The notes under the pieces were generated by a model. That model was not told the DNA's origin. It saw nothing but the letters and a program-made list of their open reading frames with translations, and made no database searches. Position numbers and translations under genes: made by a program. Positions 24,844-37,175 of a stretch of 64,000 nt of DNA are shown here, piece by piece. Location: NCBI GenBank assembly GCA_036768485.1, contig JAVLUZ010000142.1, positions 13,797,814 through 13,861,813 of the forward strand. Direction: 5' to 3'. Each line of letters begins with the position of its first letter. Position 1 is the first letter of the stretch. This DNA is from Mermis nigrescens. Lineage: Eukaryota > Nematoda > Enoplea > Mermithida > Mermithidae.

Positions 24844-25259
24844 AACGCAAACACAGGTGGGCGTGGGGGTTCAGACCCCCCCCCCGAGAATCCGAAAGAC
24901 CCTCCAGAATTGGATTTCTGGCACGTCATTTTTGGATTTTTGCCAGTTCTCTTCTACTCAGAACCCTCAGAATTTGGTCGCTGCCATAGATGGGCAGCAC
25001 CGAAATTCTGGGGGTAGGTGTGCAAGATTTTTCAAAGGTCTAAAAATGGTCTTATAAATGGTGGTATGGCGAAAAACACCATTTTTCCACGTTTCTCATC
25101 GAGCACTATCCATTGGCATCAAAAAATTGCGAAAAAATTTTCAAAAATTGAATTCTGGGGCTATTTTGGTTTCTGGGGGGTTGTTTGGCCTTCTTAGGAT
25201 TGCATACCTCCCTAAACCCCCACGCTCACGTGTGGTCGCTGCCCATGTATGAACTCAAG
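24844..25259. mobile_element. hAT-like MITE with a second copy inserted in its end
   Basis: The outer copy runs 24852-25251 (CACAGGTGGGCG ... CCCATGTATG), with flanks AACGCAAA and AACTCAAG (6 of 8). A second, inverted copy (24985-25234, CATAGATGGGCAGC ... GCTCACGTGTG) is inserted eight bases short of the outer end and has a perfect 8-bp TSD, GTCGCTGC (24977-24984 and 25235-25242). The target is the family's own conserved subterminal sequence. Confidence 0.85.
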
Positions 25260-26086
25260 CGTGTGATTCAGGCAGGATAAGCCGAAATTTTCTTGTAACT
25301 TTTTTGTTTCTAGGTACAAGTAAACACTAAATTATTAGTTTCTATATAAGTTGGACGCAGCTGTAATTATTCATGTGCTAGTGAAACCAAATTGAATTTC
25401 GACGACGCGCTTAATCTACGATTAACAAAAATATGTAATGCTCAAGAACGCGGCGTGCATTTCTGGAAATTTATTACAGCCGAATAAGTGATATTTTAGA
25501 ATAATTTAAAAAGATATTTTATAAGTTTTAGGAAATCTTATCGAATTGAAATACGAGTTCGAAATGAGAAAAATTTATTGCGATCACACATGGGTGTCGG
25601 GAGTCTTGGGATCTGAATGTGGACGTAGAGGGGGTGATGATGGGGTTTAGACCCCTCCCCGAGAAACCGGTGACCCCCAAATCGGTAAAGCCCCAGGATT
25701 AAATTTTTAACATGTTTTCTGGAATTTTCGCCAGTTTTACACCACCCAGACCCCCAGAATTTGGTTGCTGCCTATGTATGGTCCGGCTGGATCCCCTATA
25801 ATCTGAAAGACCCTCCCAAAAATCGATAAACCCGCAGATTAAATTTTTGGTGCCATTTTTGGCAATTTGACTTCATCAGACTCCTAGGAATTTCGGTTGC
25901 TGCTAAAGTATCGTTACGATAAGCTCAAGATAGGCAAGACTCTGACCTGCTTTCACATAAGTTATTTTAAGATAAGCAAATATTTGAAGTCCAATCACGA
26001 ATTCGGTTTAAAGCGGTGGCGATAACTTTGAACGTAATAATTTGACGGGATTAAGAAGATCATCTGACTATACACAACAAAAAGCA
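25260..26086. other. Intronic DNA with decayed MITE remains
   Basis: No exon was seen. About 25586-25780 (CACACATGGGTG ... CTATGTATG) looks like another decayed member of the hAT-like family without a clear TSD, followed at 25790-25910 by a second decayed piece of the same kind. Confidence 0.45.
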
Positions 26087-26367
26087 GTGATAACCACACA
26101 TGGGCGTAGGGGGTTTGCGGGGTATGCACCCCCAGAAGTTAAAATACCTCCCAGAAATCAAAATACCCCCCTCAGAAAATTTTTTTTGCTTTTTTAGCAA
26201 TTTTTTGATGCCATTGGATAGTTCTCGATAAGAAACGTCGAAAAATGGTGTTCTTTTCGCCATACGACCACTTTTAAGACCATTTTTTGACCTTTAAAAA
26301 TTTTTCACCCCCTCCAGAAATTTTTTCACCCCCCAGAATTTTGGTGCTGCCCACCTATGGTGATAAC
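26087..26367. mobile_element. hAT-like MITE, perfect 8-bp TSD
   Basis: The element is 26095-26359 (265 bp), beginning CACACATGGGCG and ending CCCACCTATG, flanked by GTGATAAC on both sides (26087-26094 and 26360-26367). It is one of the best-preserved members and a good reference for the family. Confidence 0.9.
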
Positions 26368-26871
26368 GCGAATAGTAAAATAGATTGCTGAGTAGATACA
26401 CTAAAAATTTGGTAATATCAATGCTTACTCGTTGCAAACTCTTCTGAAGGCGAGTGACTCTGCAATCCGTGTGGTTCTTAAAAAATTTTCATTTTTAGTT
26501 ATGACGAAATTTTAATAAAGTTTAAAATTCAAGATGCAGTGTCATTACAAGCATATAAATGAAGCATGACCGATCTGAGAGAGGAGACAAGTGGAGAGCT
26601 TTGACCTAAAATAAGCTTCAAGGTGGCATACGCAAATATATCTTTAACCAACTGAATTTGCACCTCACTTTCTCAGATAAAATTCAACTTCCGACATTTT
26701 TGCTTCTGGGAGTTAAACCGCAAATTCAAATCCATGTCTGGCAAAAAATGTTTTACCAGAGCAATAATGCTCGCTTTAGTGTTAAATTAGAATTTTTTAA
26801 AACCTAACTAGAAAGTAACTTTATTATCCTCATAATCCGTAATAGATGTTAATGTGAAAATTCAAACCTAC

Positions 26872-27040
26872 GCGGTAAAATTCTGACAGATATGACCTTT
26901 GCAATCGCGTCCAACATCTTGATTTGTAAATTGATTTTCGCAGCGCCTACCCGTTAATCCAACAGGACAGTGACAGCTTTTGAAGCCGAGTTCGTTAGCA
27001 AGGCAAGAGCCACCATTTAAGCAAACGAATTTGCTACAAT
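26872..27040 (-). CDS. crb: Crumbs-like gene, EGF exon (most 5' seen)
   Basis: This 169-bp exon has a TTCCAG acceptor and a GC|GTAGGT donor. It encodes [13 protein letters not shown], then [13 protein letters not shown] and the start of another module. It is entered in phase 1 and left with two bases (GC) that pair with the first base (C) of the large exon to make an alanine codon. No signal peptide or earlier exon was found upstream, so the 5' end of the gene is missing or lies beyond the repeats. Confidence 0.7.
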
Positions 27041-28245
27041 CTGGAATTAATTTTGAGCATTCTATGATGTAAGCTTAGCTTAATTATGCAATTCAAAAAG
27101 CATACCTCTTTACTGTCACATAAAAATATACTATAACCGGGAATAAAATTAAAAATTTTATGTACATTTTTTTCACTACTGCCTGATTAATCGCAGGACT
27201 ATCAACTTGACTGAAAGTCCTAATACACGAATGAAAATATTTGTACCCACTCAAAACCACTAATTTTATAAGCCGTTTAAAAAGTATAGCATTAGTAACA
27301 AAGCGTTATAAATGTTAAATTACTCCGAATAGGTATGTAAGTATGGAAAATCATAAAAAAATAAATAATAGGCCAAAGATATCAGAGGTGAAATGAATGT
27401 AAGCCAAGCCAGTGAATACAGAATGTAATAGACATAATGGCAAAAGTACCTATAGCACATCAGACTATAGCTTAAACTTACTGGAATGAAAATTTTCGAT
27501 AGAAAATGCGGTCACGACCAAGATTTGCATACAGAAGCAGCAATATAAAAAGATAAGAGAGCGAAAGTGACTAATAAAGAATCTATGAAATGGCTTAATC
27601 ACATTGTAATCGTCCATTCGCTGGTGGAATAATCGTTAAAAACTAAAAACAAAGTTCCGGTCGCAGATAACAATACACACTTTCTTCTTTTGATTAGAAC
27701 AAGCTTTACCGCTTCTCTTTAATTCAAAACTAACCATATTTTAAAGGTGCTGTTAGCAATGAAGCAGGATACCTCTGCGTTTCGGACAGTACGAGTACGC
27801 TCTATTGACCCTTTTGACTATTCACATTTCACTAGGTTGCGTGTAAATGATGGTAAGTAGGCTACATACAGTTCCCGAAAACCTGCAATTACTGAGGAAC
27901 TTGCCTCTTAAACCAAAATCAGCGTGCTGTGTACAGTAAGTACAGGTAAGCCCCGAAATGTATGTACGTGTGTACATACATTGAAAACGAAAGATGAGAC
28001 CGTTTTATTGTAGCTTCTACAGCCCTGGCATAATAGTGTCAAAGACAATATCATCTATCGATTGTGGTGTGGGGCAATGCACGAATCCCAATTAATATAT
28101 GGGTGATTCCATGTCAAGCGGTCCGATTTCGTGAATCGTCCCCACTCGACCATCTTTAATTTCGATAAAATTTTGTGTTTATGTTTCCTAGGGTCTCAAA
28201 TGAGTTTTTGCAAAATTTTTTTTCATAACTTCGAAAACTCAGGTA
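27041..28245. other. Non-coding, no element recognised
   Basis: AT-rich sequence with only short spurious open frames. No EGF cysteine pattern and no terminal repeat was seen on either strand. Confidence 0.4.
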
Positions 28246-28409
28246 GGCGGAGCCACACATGGGCCTGGGTTTCGGGGGTTACTTCCCAGAAGTTGGAACC
28301 TCCAGATTATTGTAGACCCCCAGAAATCTATTTTTAGTAACATTTTTGGCAATTTTACTCATCCTGCCTGACCCCCAGAATTTTCTTGCTGCCCACGTAT
28401 GGGCAGAGC
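28246..28409. mobile_element. Short hAT-like MITE
   Basis: The element is 28254-28401 (148 bp), from CACACATGGGCC to CCCACGTATG, with flanks GGCGGAGC and GGCAGAGC (7 of 8). Its centre (AACATTTTTGGCAATTTTAC) defines a shorter subfamily also seen near 19140-19295 and inside the foldback-like elements. Confidence 0.8.
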
Positions 28410-28573
28410 CCAAAACCTAAAACCTACTATTGATCGGACGGAAAACCTTAAAAACCCGCAACTTTGAAATTGAATTGTAGCTTATGCAGACCATCTTATC
28501 CATTGGAAATTTATAAGCATTGACGACTTTTTGCTTTCTTTCCAAGTAAAGTAAAATTAGTTTTTAACTATTT

Positions 28574-31500
28574 GTTACTAGCAAAGAAAAATGCTCCAAT
28601 GGAACGAAGAAGATGAATATACTTGGAATTGTGGATTATTAAGGATGTGAAAGGAGGGGACTGGGAAAAAGATAACTAAAGTCGCAAAATCTGATAAAAA
28701 TCACACTTTCTCTAAGCAACGCAAAAAATCAAAGTATATTCTGCGGCCAACAAATTAAAATGAATATTTAACCATAAAAATGATTGAAAAAGCAGCACGT
28801 CAGCTATGCAGTAGCTATGGGAAACGATATTGAGTAAACTAACAGTCTTTCTAAGCCAATTGAATGAAATAGCAAAGATCGATGCATCCAAGACAATTGA
28901 AGAAATTGTTGGTTTAAAACAGTAGGAATCGCGTAAGTTGACTTGAAACAGACTAAATGTAGGTACACTAGCATGCCCGTAACGATTGTGTGCACTAATC
29001 AATCTGCCTCTGCTTTGCTTGCTATAATGTTCATTACAAATTAAAACAACTTTAAATACAATACCACTTAGTTTTCTATCAATCAGGATACGAAGCTAGT
29101 CAGCGTTGCTACTTGCCAGCAATTTAAAAAAGTGAACATTATTGATTTCGTTTATACACTCTTATCTAAAACTTCGAAAATTATTTAAAAAAGACACTTT
29201 TTTAGAGGCCGCAGAATATACTTCGATTTTTTGCGTTGCTTAGAAAAAGTGTGATTTTTATCAGATTATGCGACTTTAGGTAGCTTTTTCTTAGACCCCT
29301 CCTTTTATATCCTTAATAATCCACAATTCCAAGTATATTCATCTTTTTTGTTCCATCGGAGCATTTTTCTTTGCTGTACCCTACTTTTAATTAGCATGAT
29401 TTGAGTACATCAGTCAGTAAACACATACAGTAACATGCCACAATAATAACAGCAGTCCAAGAACGCGGAAAACAATATTGTTCTTAACATCAGCATTATC
29501 CTTTTTAAACAAGACAACAGATCAAAGTTTTTCAGCATAAACTTTACGCAAATATCAAGTGTAAGGAACACTAATGCTCAGATTTGGAAGTAAAATAAAT
29601 TTGTAGTATAAACTACATATTAACAACGAATGAATAGTGCAAACTTTACACAACTACTAGCTGTAGAGAAAAGTAACAGTCAGATTCCCAATTCTGATTT
29701 TACGTAGAATGTTTTTAAAAAAATTAAGCTTCCGCAAGGCTCTAGAACTAAAGTTAATATGCAGTGTAAAGTTTAGACAACCACAGAGTGTAAAGAAAAT
29801 TTGAGTCGAATTCGAAATTCTGATATTACGATCAACATTTATTAAAAAATTAAGTCTCCACAATGGCCCAACGACAGATAAATATCAGATGTAAACCATT
29901 TTACACCACTGTTGATTGCAAACAAACTGGCGTATCACATATGCTTTCTGGTCCATTTTTAGACTTGAGATTATGTCCAGACTCATAACCCAGAACTTGG
30001 CAGAAAAACAAGACAGAAACACGTTTAACTCCCGTATTTTTTGACTTTACACCTCCCAAAAAAGCTAAATATTGATGTAAACAAACGCAATTCGCTGTGA
30101 CGTGTACCCGTTAGATAGTACTTTATTTTTATCCTATTCGACCTCGCCCGACTTCTGAACAGAGAATGTGGCGAACAAAAAAATGAACAAACACGTATTT
30201 TTCACTGTCCACCACATTGTAAATTCTAAAAATCTGAACCTAACGACCCATTGAGTGTAAATAAATTCAGTTCGGGCCACTTTGTAGCCCTTTGATTGTA
30301 GTACGTTTTTATGTGCAAAACTTATGTTCCGCAAAATATTTGATATGATTTACCAATTAAAATACGAAAAAAACCTTTTTTCGCCTATTTTACACCTCAG
30401 ATTTCGAACTTTACACTCCCAGAAACAACTGAATATTACGTTTTTTTAACGCGACTTGCTTCGACGTGTAGCTCTTGTAAGTAACTTTATTTCATTTTCA
30501 TTCAATTCATCCCAACTCATTACCGAAAAAGTTGGCAGAGAAATCTTGGACAAAATCTGTTTTGTTACTCATCCACTAGCGTGTAAAGTTTAAACCCCTG
30601 GTACTAACTGCGTATTGATTGTATAAAAGTTTGCTGGTAGAGCAAAAGATAGCCCTTGATCCGTAGTACATTTCTGTCAGAAAAATTTCTTAAAACTCAT
30701 TACCGGAGTTGTTGGCAGACATAAACAAGTCGAAAACTCGAACAAAATGTCTTTTCACCCCCAGATTTTCGCACTCTTTACACTACCATTCGAGAACTAA
30801 GGCAAAAATTCAAAAAACAAAAAAGTGTCATCGACAGAACCTAAATAGATGAATAAGTCAAACGAAGGGCATGAGTTTGCCAAAAGAATTAAAAAAATGA
30901 AAAAGTCATTATTCAAAAGATTTGAAACCATTATTCTTTTTTTAAACCCACATGCGAGAACGGACACATGAGCTACTGCACCAACTCAACATATCGGTCG
31001 ATTTCAGCTTGATTATACTATCTTGAAAATTATCCATCATTCTACTGAAGTTTAAGAACAGTGCATTTATGATAATAAAAATAATTATTTCTTAAACACG
31101 AGTCAAAAACCTCTGGAATAAGAAAAATCTGATCAAACAATATGCAATACGGAGTTATCTACCGGCATTAGAAAATAGATGTATAATTCAAAGTTCACCT
31201 CTTCATACCTCAACAAACACTGGCTGTAGAAAATTTTAAAGGTCAGATTCGTTATTCTGACCTTACGGAGATTATTTTTTTTAAATTCCTCATCCACGAC
31301 GCTCTGGGCGGAAAAAATTTTTTCAGTGTAAAGTTTACACCTGCACTAATAACGCAATATTGATCGTAATGAAACAAAATAAATTTTGACGTGTAGCGCT
31401 TAGGACGAGGCACATGTTAAAGATAATTACCACGTTCTGTCTACTAAGTGGAGAATATGGCAGAAAAAATATTTTTTTGTCCCAGACTCTTTACAATAAA

Positions 31501-31911
31501 CCGCCTCTAAATTTGAAAATATTACTTTAAAAAAATAAAATAAGGTTCCCCTAGATTTTATAACCGTCTACCTTTTGAAACCAATCAGACTGCATAGAAT
31601 GGAAAAATGAGTTAGATATGCTCTTGCACATGAAAACAGTAAAAAACCGTACAATTTACACTCCTGTGCAACAACTGATGAGTGTAAAAAAATTTTAAGA
31701 CCAGATTCGTAACCTAATAATCAGGGGAAACATTTTTTCAAATAAAAGGGGGTATTTAAGTTTTTCATTATCTACCTTTTAAATAAAACCGCACCTCCCA
31801 GATGGTGCCGTTATAGCTGTGTGTGGGGGGCACAAATTTCGCATTCGCTGTGATAAACATATAAGAACAAAGGATGGCCAAGTATATTATAGGTAGTGCT
31901 ATCGTGCTAGC
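28574..31911 (+). repeat. 3.3-kb interspersed element, copy 4 (best preserved)
   Basis: It begins CTAGCAAAGAAAAATGCTCC, has foldback arms at about 28574-28750 and 29205-29375, then a long body with many GTGTAAA/TTTACAC motifs, and ends in GTAGTGCTATCGTGCTAG. It is the opposite orientation of copy 1. No protein-coding ORF beyond short chance frames. Confidence 0.7.
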
Positions 31912-32730
31912 TATGATTCGGTCGCTCGTAAATGTCGCTTAAATTTGCCGCGAAAAATTGAGTTTTTGAAAGTCCTCTCCAACTTCAGCCATTTATTATT
32001 TCCAAACGAGAAAAGTTTTAACCCTGCTATTGCATAACTGAAACGGGCATATTGTGCTCTGTCGAAATATCAGATATTATATTATAAGATATCCGCAATA
32101 AAGATATAATTGCGCAAACTTTCATAAAAATCTAAAATATGCAAATTTTTTAATTTTTCAGTTGCATTTTTCTCCAAATACTTATCTTTTGATTTTTTGC
32201 TTTCTGTATCCTTTGGCAAGAGCAACTTTTTTCCTACCAAAATCATCTTGAATTGGCGTGGGCACTCAAACCATCGCTTGAAAATATGGCTGCAAAGTAC
32301 AGTGGCCAGAAATGTAAGAAAAAAATAAATAAATAAAAAAATCAAAAAAAATCGTTGAGAGTCATTTTCTATAAGACTCGACTTGAAATTGTACAAGTCA
32401 AAATTTTTTAAACAAATATTAAGCAGTTTTTGACGCTGAGGTTAATGGTGCCAATTATTTTTCTTGAAAACGAATATTGGTTTTGTAAAGGGAGTGTATC
32501 AAGAATCAAAAATTATTATTTTTGTCAAATTTTACAGGTTTTGGCATTCTTCATCATAACTCAGGATCACTTACATGAAATTCAACAATTTTTTGTAAAT
32601 GATAAATAGTTTTCACATTTTGTAAAATTAATTTAAACTTATAATATTTATTCAAAATTTATCGAAATGATTATAGACATAAAACATTTACGATTTTAAC
32701 TTCAATTTTTTGATAATTTCTAGTTTAGCG
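31912..32730. other. Non-coding AT-rich stretch
   Basis: No feature could be supported. Short open frames on both strands have low-complexity composition. Confidence 0.35.
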
Positions 32731-32734
32731 CATA

Positions 32735-33660
32735 TACCACGTGCGGGCTATGACTCAAATTATAAAATTTTTTAGCATCACTAGAGACTTTAATGATGGA
32801 AGAAATAAAAAGACCGCTTTTTTGAGCAACAGACGTTTGAATGGAACATGGTATGCTATCAAATGGTTGAAATTTGTCAAATTAGCCTCAGAATGTCACA
32901 TTTTCCCGGAAAAAATGTATAGCATTGGCCGTTATCAGGGGATTATACATAGGAAAACGAAAGACCATATCAAGAGAATGACCACTAAATTATGACAGGC
33001 TATGTCGGAATATTTTCTTATTAAATTTGTAAAAAATATGGGCCGCGGTTAAGATTAATATGTTGTCAAAAATTATTATATAGGTGCTTTTATAAAAATA
33101 TAAAAAAATCAAGGGACCGTTTTTGAGTTATACAAATTTAACGAGAACACAATTTGCTAAGTAATGCTCAAAGTTATACTATTTTGGCTTTAGTGTCAAG
33201 CATTCAACGTATGTTGCCCACAACGTTAATATTATATTTTTCATTTTTTCCTATGAAGTCTGATGATAAGGCTTAATAAATTACTTGTAGTATAAATGAC
33301 AACGTATATCGACGAATTTTAACAATAAGCTATTTTAACACTTAAAGAAAAAATAGATCAATTTTGGTCATCGACCAGCACACCATTTTCTCTTCAAATA
33401 TATGTAATTCACTTGTCCTTTTATTTTTTAAAAATGTTCTCATAAAAGTCTCTGATAAATTTTGACAACAAATTACAATGTGAACTGCGGCATATTTTAA
33501 AAAATAATAAGGAAATATCGCAAACTTTGTGACAGTCTGAGGTTAAATTTGTCAAATTTCAACCATTTTTCAGCATACCAAGTTCCATTGAATTATCTGT
33601 GGCTCAAAAATCAATCTTTTTATTTTTTATTTTTCTTATTATGAAAGTGTAATGGATTTT
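32735..33660. repeat. Inverted-repeat (foldback) element, diverged
   Basis: The segment at about 32800-32900 (ACATGGTATGCT, TGGTTGAAATTTGTCAAATT, CCTCAGAATGTCAC) returns inverted at about 33525-33610. The arms are at least 130 bp and diverged; the centre has no ORF. Ends and TSD were not resolved. Confidence 0.55.
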
Positions 33661-33729
33661 TCATAAACTTTATAATTTGTACGTATACGCCTCTGATAAC
33701 AACTAATGACATGATGATGATAACAACTA

Positions 33730-34661
33730 ATGATAATAGTAGTGTTTTCTGACAGAAATCAGCCTAGAAAGTTCTGTGATTACATGAATCAGCAAAATCC
33801 TAATATGAATTTCACATTTGAAAATGAATGTGACAAGAAATTAAATTTCCTTGATGTGCTTGTTGAAAGGAAGTCCGATGATATTGTCACATCATCATAT
33901 CAGAAATCCACATTTTCTGGCCTTTATGCCAAATTGTCTAGCTTCATTCCTTTTGCCTATAAAGTTGGTTTAATAAAGACACTTGTGAGTCGTATTCATT
34001 TGATTTGTAACTCATATCAGACTTTTGTCTCTGATATTGACAAGCTGAAGCAGACTCTACTGCAAAATGAGTATCCGCTTAGCTTGATTGATAAGGTCAT
34101 ATCAGACTTTATGACAAAAGTTTATAGTAAGAGTGATGACATAAAATTCGGGTGTGATAAACTATGCTATTCTCTTGTTTTGCCTTACACTGGTGTGCAT
34201 GGCTACAATGTACGCAGCAGAATTCTAAAGGTTATATCTGCATTTTACCCTCAGATTAGAGTAAGGTTTGTTTACAAACCTGTCATGTATGTGTATCAGC
34301 CGGTTTTTCAAGAACAATGATGCTGTGCCTGCTAAGCTACTCTCAAATTTAGTATATAAGTATACGTGTTCTAGCTGTATGGCTAGTTACATCGGTGAAA
34401 CTCGCCGACATTTTGGGAGTAGAATGGCAGAGCATACTGGCATCTCTCATTTGCTACAGGAAAGCCAATTCAGGGTGATAGTTTATCTGCTATTCATAAA
34501 CATATCTCAAATAGCAATCATCCAATTACATCAGATTGCTTCAAGGTTATCAGTCGAGCATCCAACTCTTTTGATCTTTTAATCAAGGAGTCTTTATACA
34601 TAGCACACGATCGTCCCATTCTCAACAATAATGTTTCATCATATCCTCTAAATTTGTTTTA
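33730..34661 (+). pseudogene. Penelope-like element fragment (RT tail plus GIY-YIG)
   Basis: The first open frame (33730-34317) reads like the C-terminal part and helical linker of a Penelope-like reverse transcriptase (F-L-D-V-L-V-E-R, then a long helical stretch with I-H-L-I-C-N-S-Y). After a frame change at about 34300 the sequence gives C-S-S-C-M-A-S-Y-I-G-E-T-R-R-H, the GIY-YIG endonuclease signature with its upstream CxxC. A second frame change at about 34470 leads to a tail ending at a stop at 34659-34661. The catalytic YADD box and the whole 5' part are missing, so this is a dead 5'-truncated insertion. Penelope-like retroelements carry exactly this RT-to-GIY-YIG order. Confidence 0.75.
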
Positions 34662-35314
34662 ATTTACCACATTTTTCTTTTTCTTAAAGCTTTAAATCTT
34701 TTATTATTATCTTTATAATTTAATGGTAGGTTTAAACTTTAAGCTCCTCTTAGTTTACAACTCTCGCTTAGCAAGCTCATTTTTCAAAAAAATAGTTAGT
34801 GGTCAGGGGTTTAATTAGCTTTGTTGAAGCGGGATAATTATTATGTTAGAGCAAGATTGGGGTCGGGCAGCAGAAATACAACACACAAAAGGGTATGCAA
34901 CGAATAGTGTGCAAGACGCGGTCAACTACTAAAATATAATCGAAACACACGACTTTACATTAAACTTTAGGCCAATGGGAATTGCATAATTCAGGATAGT
35001 TTTTTAATGTATTGTGAAGCGAGTTAAGTTAGCGCGTGGGATTATTCATGCTTTGATCATTAGCTTAAGCGACATTTCGAGAGTGATCGAAATGATCGAA
35101 TTCGTGATAGAAATAAAGCGTTGTTACTTGATGTAAGTGAATTCCATTAACTCGGAAATTTGGCGAAACATTAAAAACACTTTTTACAAAGTTCGAGGTA
35201 AGAATTCATTGGGATGACGCACATTTTATCGGAGAATTAAAGCGAGAATGTATAGCATTGACAAACAATTAAAGAAATTGACTTAGCTTCTTTACAAAAG
35301 CCTTTATTGTTAAG
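34662..35314. other. Non-coding stretch
   Basis: Nothing coding or repetitive was recognised apart from possible trailing sequence of the Penelope-like fragment. Confidence 0.35.
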
Positions 35315-35560
35315 CATACCTGGGCGTAGAGGGGGCGGGGGTTTGGGGGCATGCATCCCCAAGAACCAAAATAGCCCCCAGAATTCAATTTTTGAAAAAT
35401 TTTCTCCGTTTTTTCGCAATTTTTTGATGCCAATGGATAGTGCTCGATGAGAGACGTTGAAAAATTGTGTCTTTCGCCATACTACCATTTTGAAGGCCAG
35501 TTTTTTGACCTTTAGAAAAAATTTGCAACTCCACCCCCCCCTCGGTGCTGCCCACCCATG
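35315..35560. mobile_element. hAT-like MITE, TSD decayed
   Basis: From CATACCTGGGCG to CCCACCCATG, with the family's internal landmarks (TTTTTTGATGCCAATGGAT, CGCCATACTACCATTTT). The flanking octamers match at only 5 of 8 positions, so this is an older insertion. Confidence 0.75.
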
Positions 35561-36063
35561 GTGGAAAGCTATAAAATTTTATAATTTGAGCTATGGCCTG
35601 CATGCAGTATCTGCGCTACATTTAAATTTATGGAAAAATAAGTCAAAATCGCAAATGTTTTATGTTAATAATCATATCAATAAATTCTAAACAAATAGTA
35701 TAAGTTTAAATTAATTTTAAAAAATCTAAAAATTATTCGTCTTTCAAATAAAAAAGAATTATTGAATTTAATTGAGGTGATCCTGACTTATGAATAAAAA
35801 TGCTAGACCCTGTGAAATTTGACAAAAACGGTAATTTTTGATACTTTACACATTTACTTTTCGCAACAAACATTCGTTTTAAAGAAAAATAATTTGAATC
35901 ATTAAAGTCAGCCACAAAAACTGCAAATATTTGTTTAAAAAGTTCGATTTGTCCCATATCGAGTTAAGTATTACAGAAAGTGACTCTTAACAATTTCTTA
36001 ACAATTAGGTGCATTTCTGTCGCTATACTAAACTTTGCGGCCATTTTTTAAGAGATGATTTGA

Positions 36064-36282
36064 GTGCCCACCATAGGTGGGCAGCAGCGAATTCTGGGGG
36101 GAGGCGGTGAAAGATTTTTCGAAGGGAAAAATGGTCTTAAAAATGGGGTATGGCGAGAAAACATCAATTATTGACGTTTCTCATGGAGCACAATCCATTG
36201 GTATCAAAAAATTGCGAGAAAAATTTCAAAAATTGAATTATGGGGGTATTTTGATTTCTGGGCCGACGTGTGGGGTGCCCAC
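36064..36282. mobile_element. hAT-like MITE, inverted, perfect 8-bp TSD
   Basis: The element is 36072-36274, reading CATAGGTGGGCAGC at the left, with a worn right end GACGTGTGGG. The duplication GTGCCCAC occurs at 36064-36071 and 36275-36282. Confidence 0.8.
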
Positions 36283-36379
36283 GTCCATTGAAGATTTTTT
36301 TGGTAGAAAAAATTGCTCTTTCTAATGATATCAGAAGAAAAAAATCAAAAGATAAGAGTAGTTATACGTAATAGTCTGG

Positions 36380-36660
36380 CCCCAATCTTATAAGATAGGC
36401 AATGGTTAAGGATAGGCAATGGTTAAGAATAGGCAATGGTTAAGGATAGGAGGCCGGTTCCAGCCATAGTCTGGCCCCAGTGTTATAGCATATACAGTGT
36501 TATGGCATAGGGGTCGGCTTATGAGTCTGGCCTCAGTGTTATAGCATGTACAGTGTTATAGCATACGGGTTGGCCCATGAGTCTGGCCCCCTCCCGTGTT
36601 ATAAGGTACATATTGTTGGAGGATAGGAGGCCGGTTCCACCCAAAGTCGGCCCTTATGCT
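36380..36660. repeat. Short tandem GATAGGCAATGG units
   Basis: Units GATAGGCAATGGTTAAG and a longer block GTTATAGCATA...CAGTGTTATAGCAT are repeated. They are related in wording to the tandem array inside the Helitron at 10380-10800. Confidence 0.55.
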
Positions 36661-37058
36661 GTAGCGTATGCAGCGTTACAGCATGGGGAAAGACAGGCTG
36701 GTGTAAAGTGAGTGTAAAGTTAAGAGTTTTGGCTGGGATGCGCTTTTTTTGTCCTACCTAATTTCTAGACTTAACATTAAAAAACTATAAATATGGATAT
36801 ATTTATTTGCAGAGAGTGTTAACAAGTAAAGTGTGACAGACGCGCTCCTATTCATATTTTGTCGATTAGGGCGTAGACATGGCGGTAATTAAGCCACTTT
36901 GTCCAGCGCATGCATGTTACTCGTATCTTACTTAATCTATGATGTCTTAAAAACTCATATTTATAAAAGAAATTTCCGCATTTTTAAACATCTAGTTTAC
37001 AAAGCTAGCGCTGTTTCCTACGCTTTTAATCAGGGTTATTTTACGCTTGTCTACTTGT

Positions 37059-37126
37059 TGAACGCTAGTACAATGCCACCAATCACTTCTAGTTATATGG
37101 TGGCCCTTGAAAGGGCCGTTGGGTCT
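37059..37126 (-). promoter_or_regulatory. Histone-type 3' stem-loop block, copy 1
   Basis: About 65 bp here are identical to 52025-52092. On the minus strand the block contains GGCCCTTTCAAGGGCC (37102-37117) followed by ACCA, giving a 6-bp stem with a TTCA loop. It lies 58 nt downstream of the stop codon of the minus-strand ORF at 37176-37568. The placement, stem sequence and trailing ACCA are like the stem-loop at the 3' end of metazoan replication-dependent histone mRNAs, whose loop is usually UUUC. Function is inferred. Confidence 0.55.
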
Positions 37127-37175
37127 AGAGAATACCATAAAAAACGAATAGGCGAGCCGCTGTCGATCGATTTGT

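Noticed and set aside
796..27040. Eyes shut, agrin or neurexin in place of Crumbs
   Set aside because: Order and number of laminin-G and EGF domains fit Crumbs best, but the diagnostic cytoplasmic tail is outside the window, so this is a preference and not proof.
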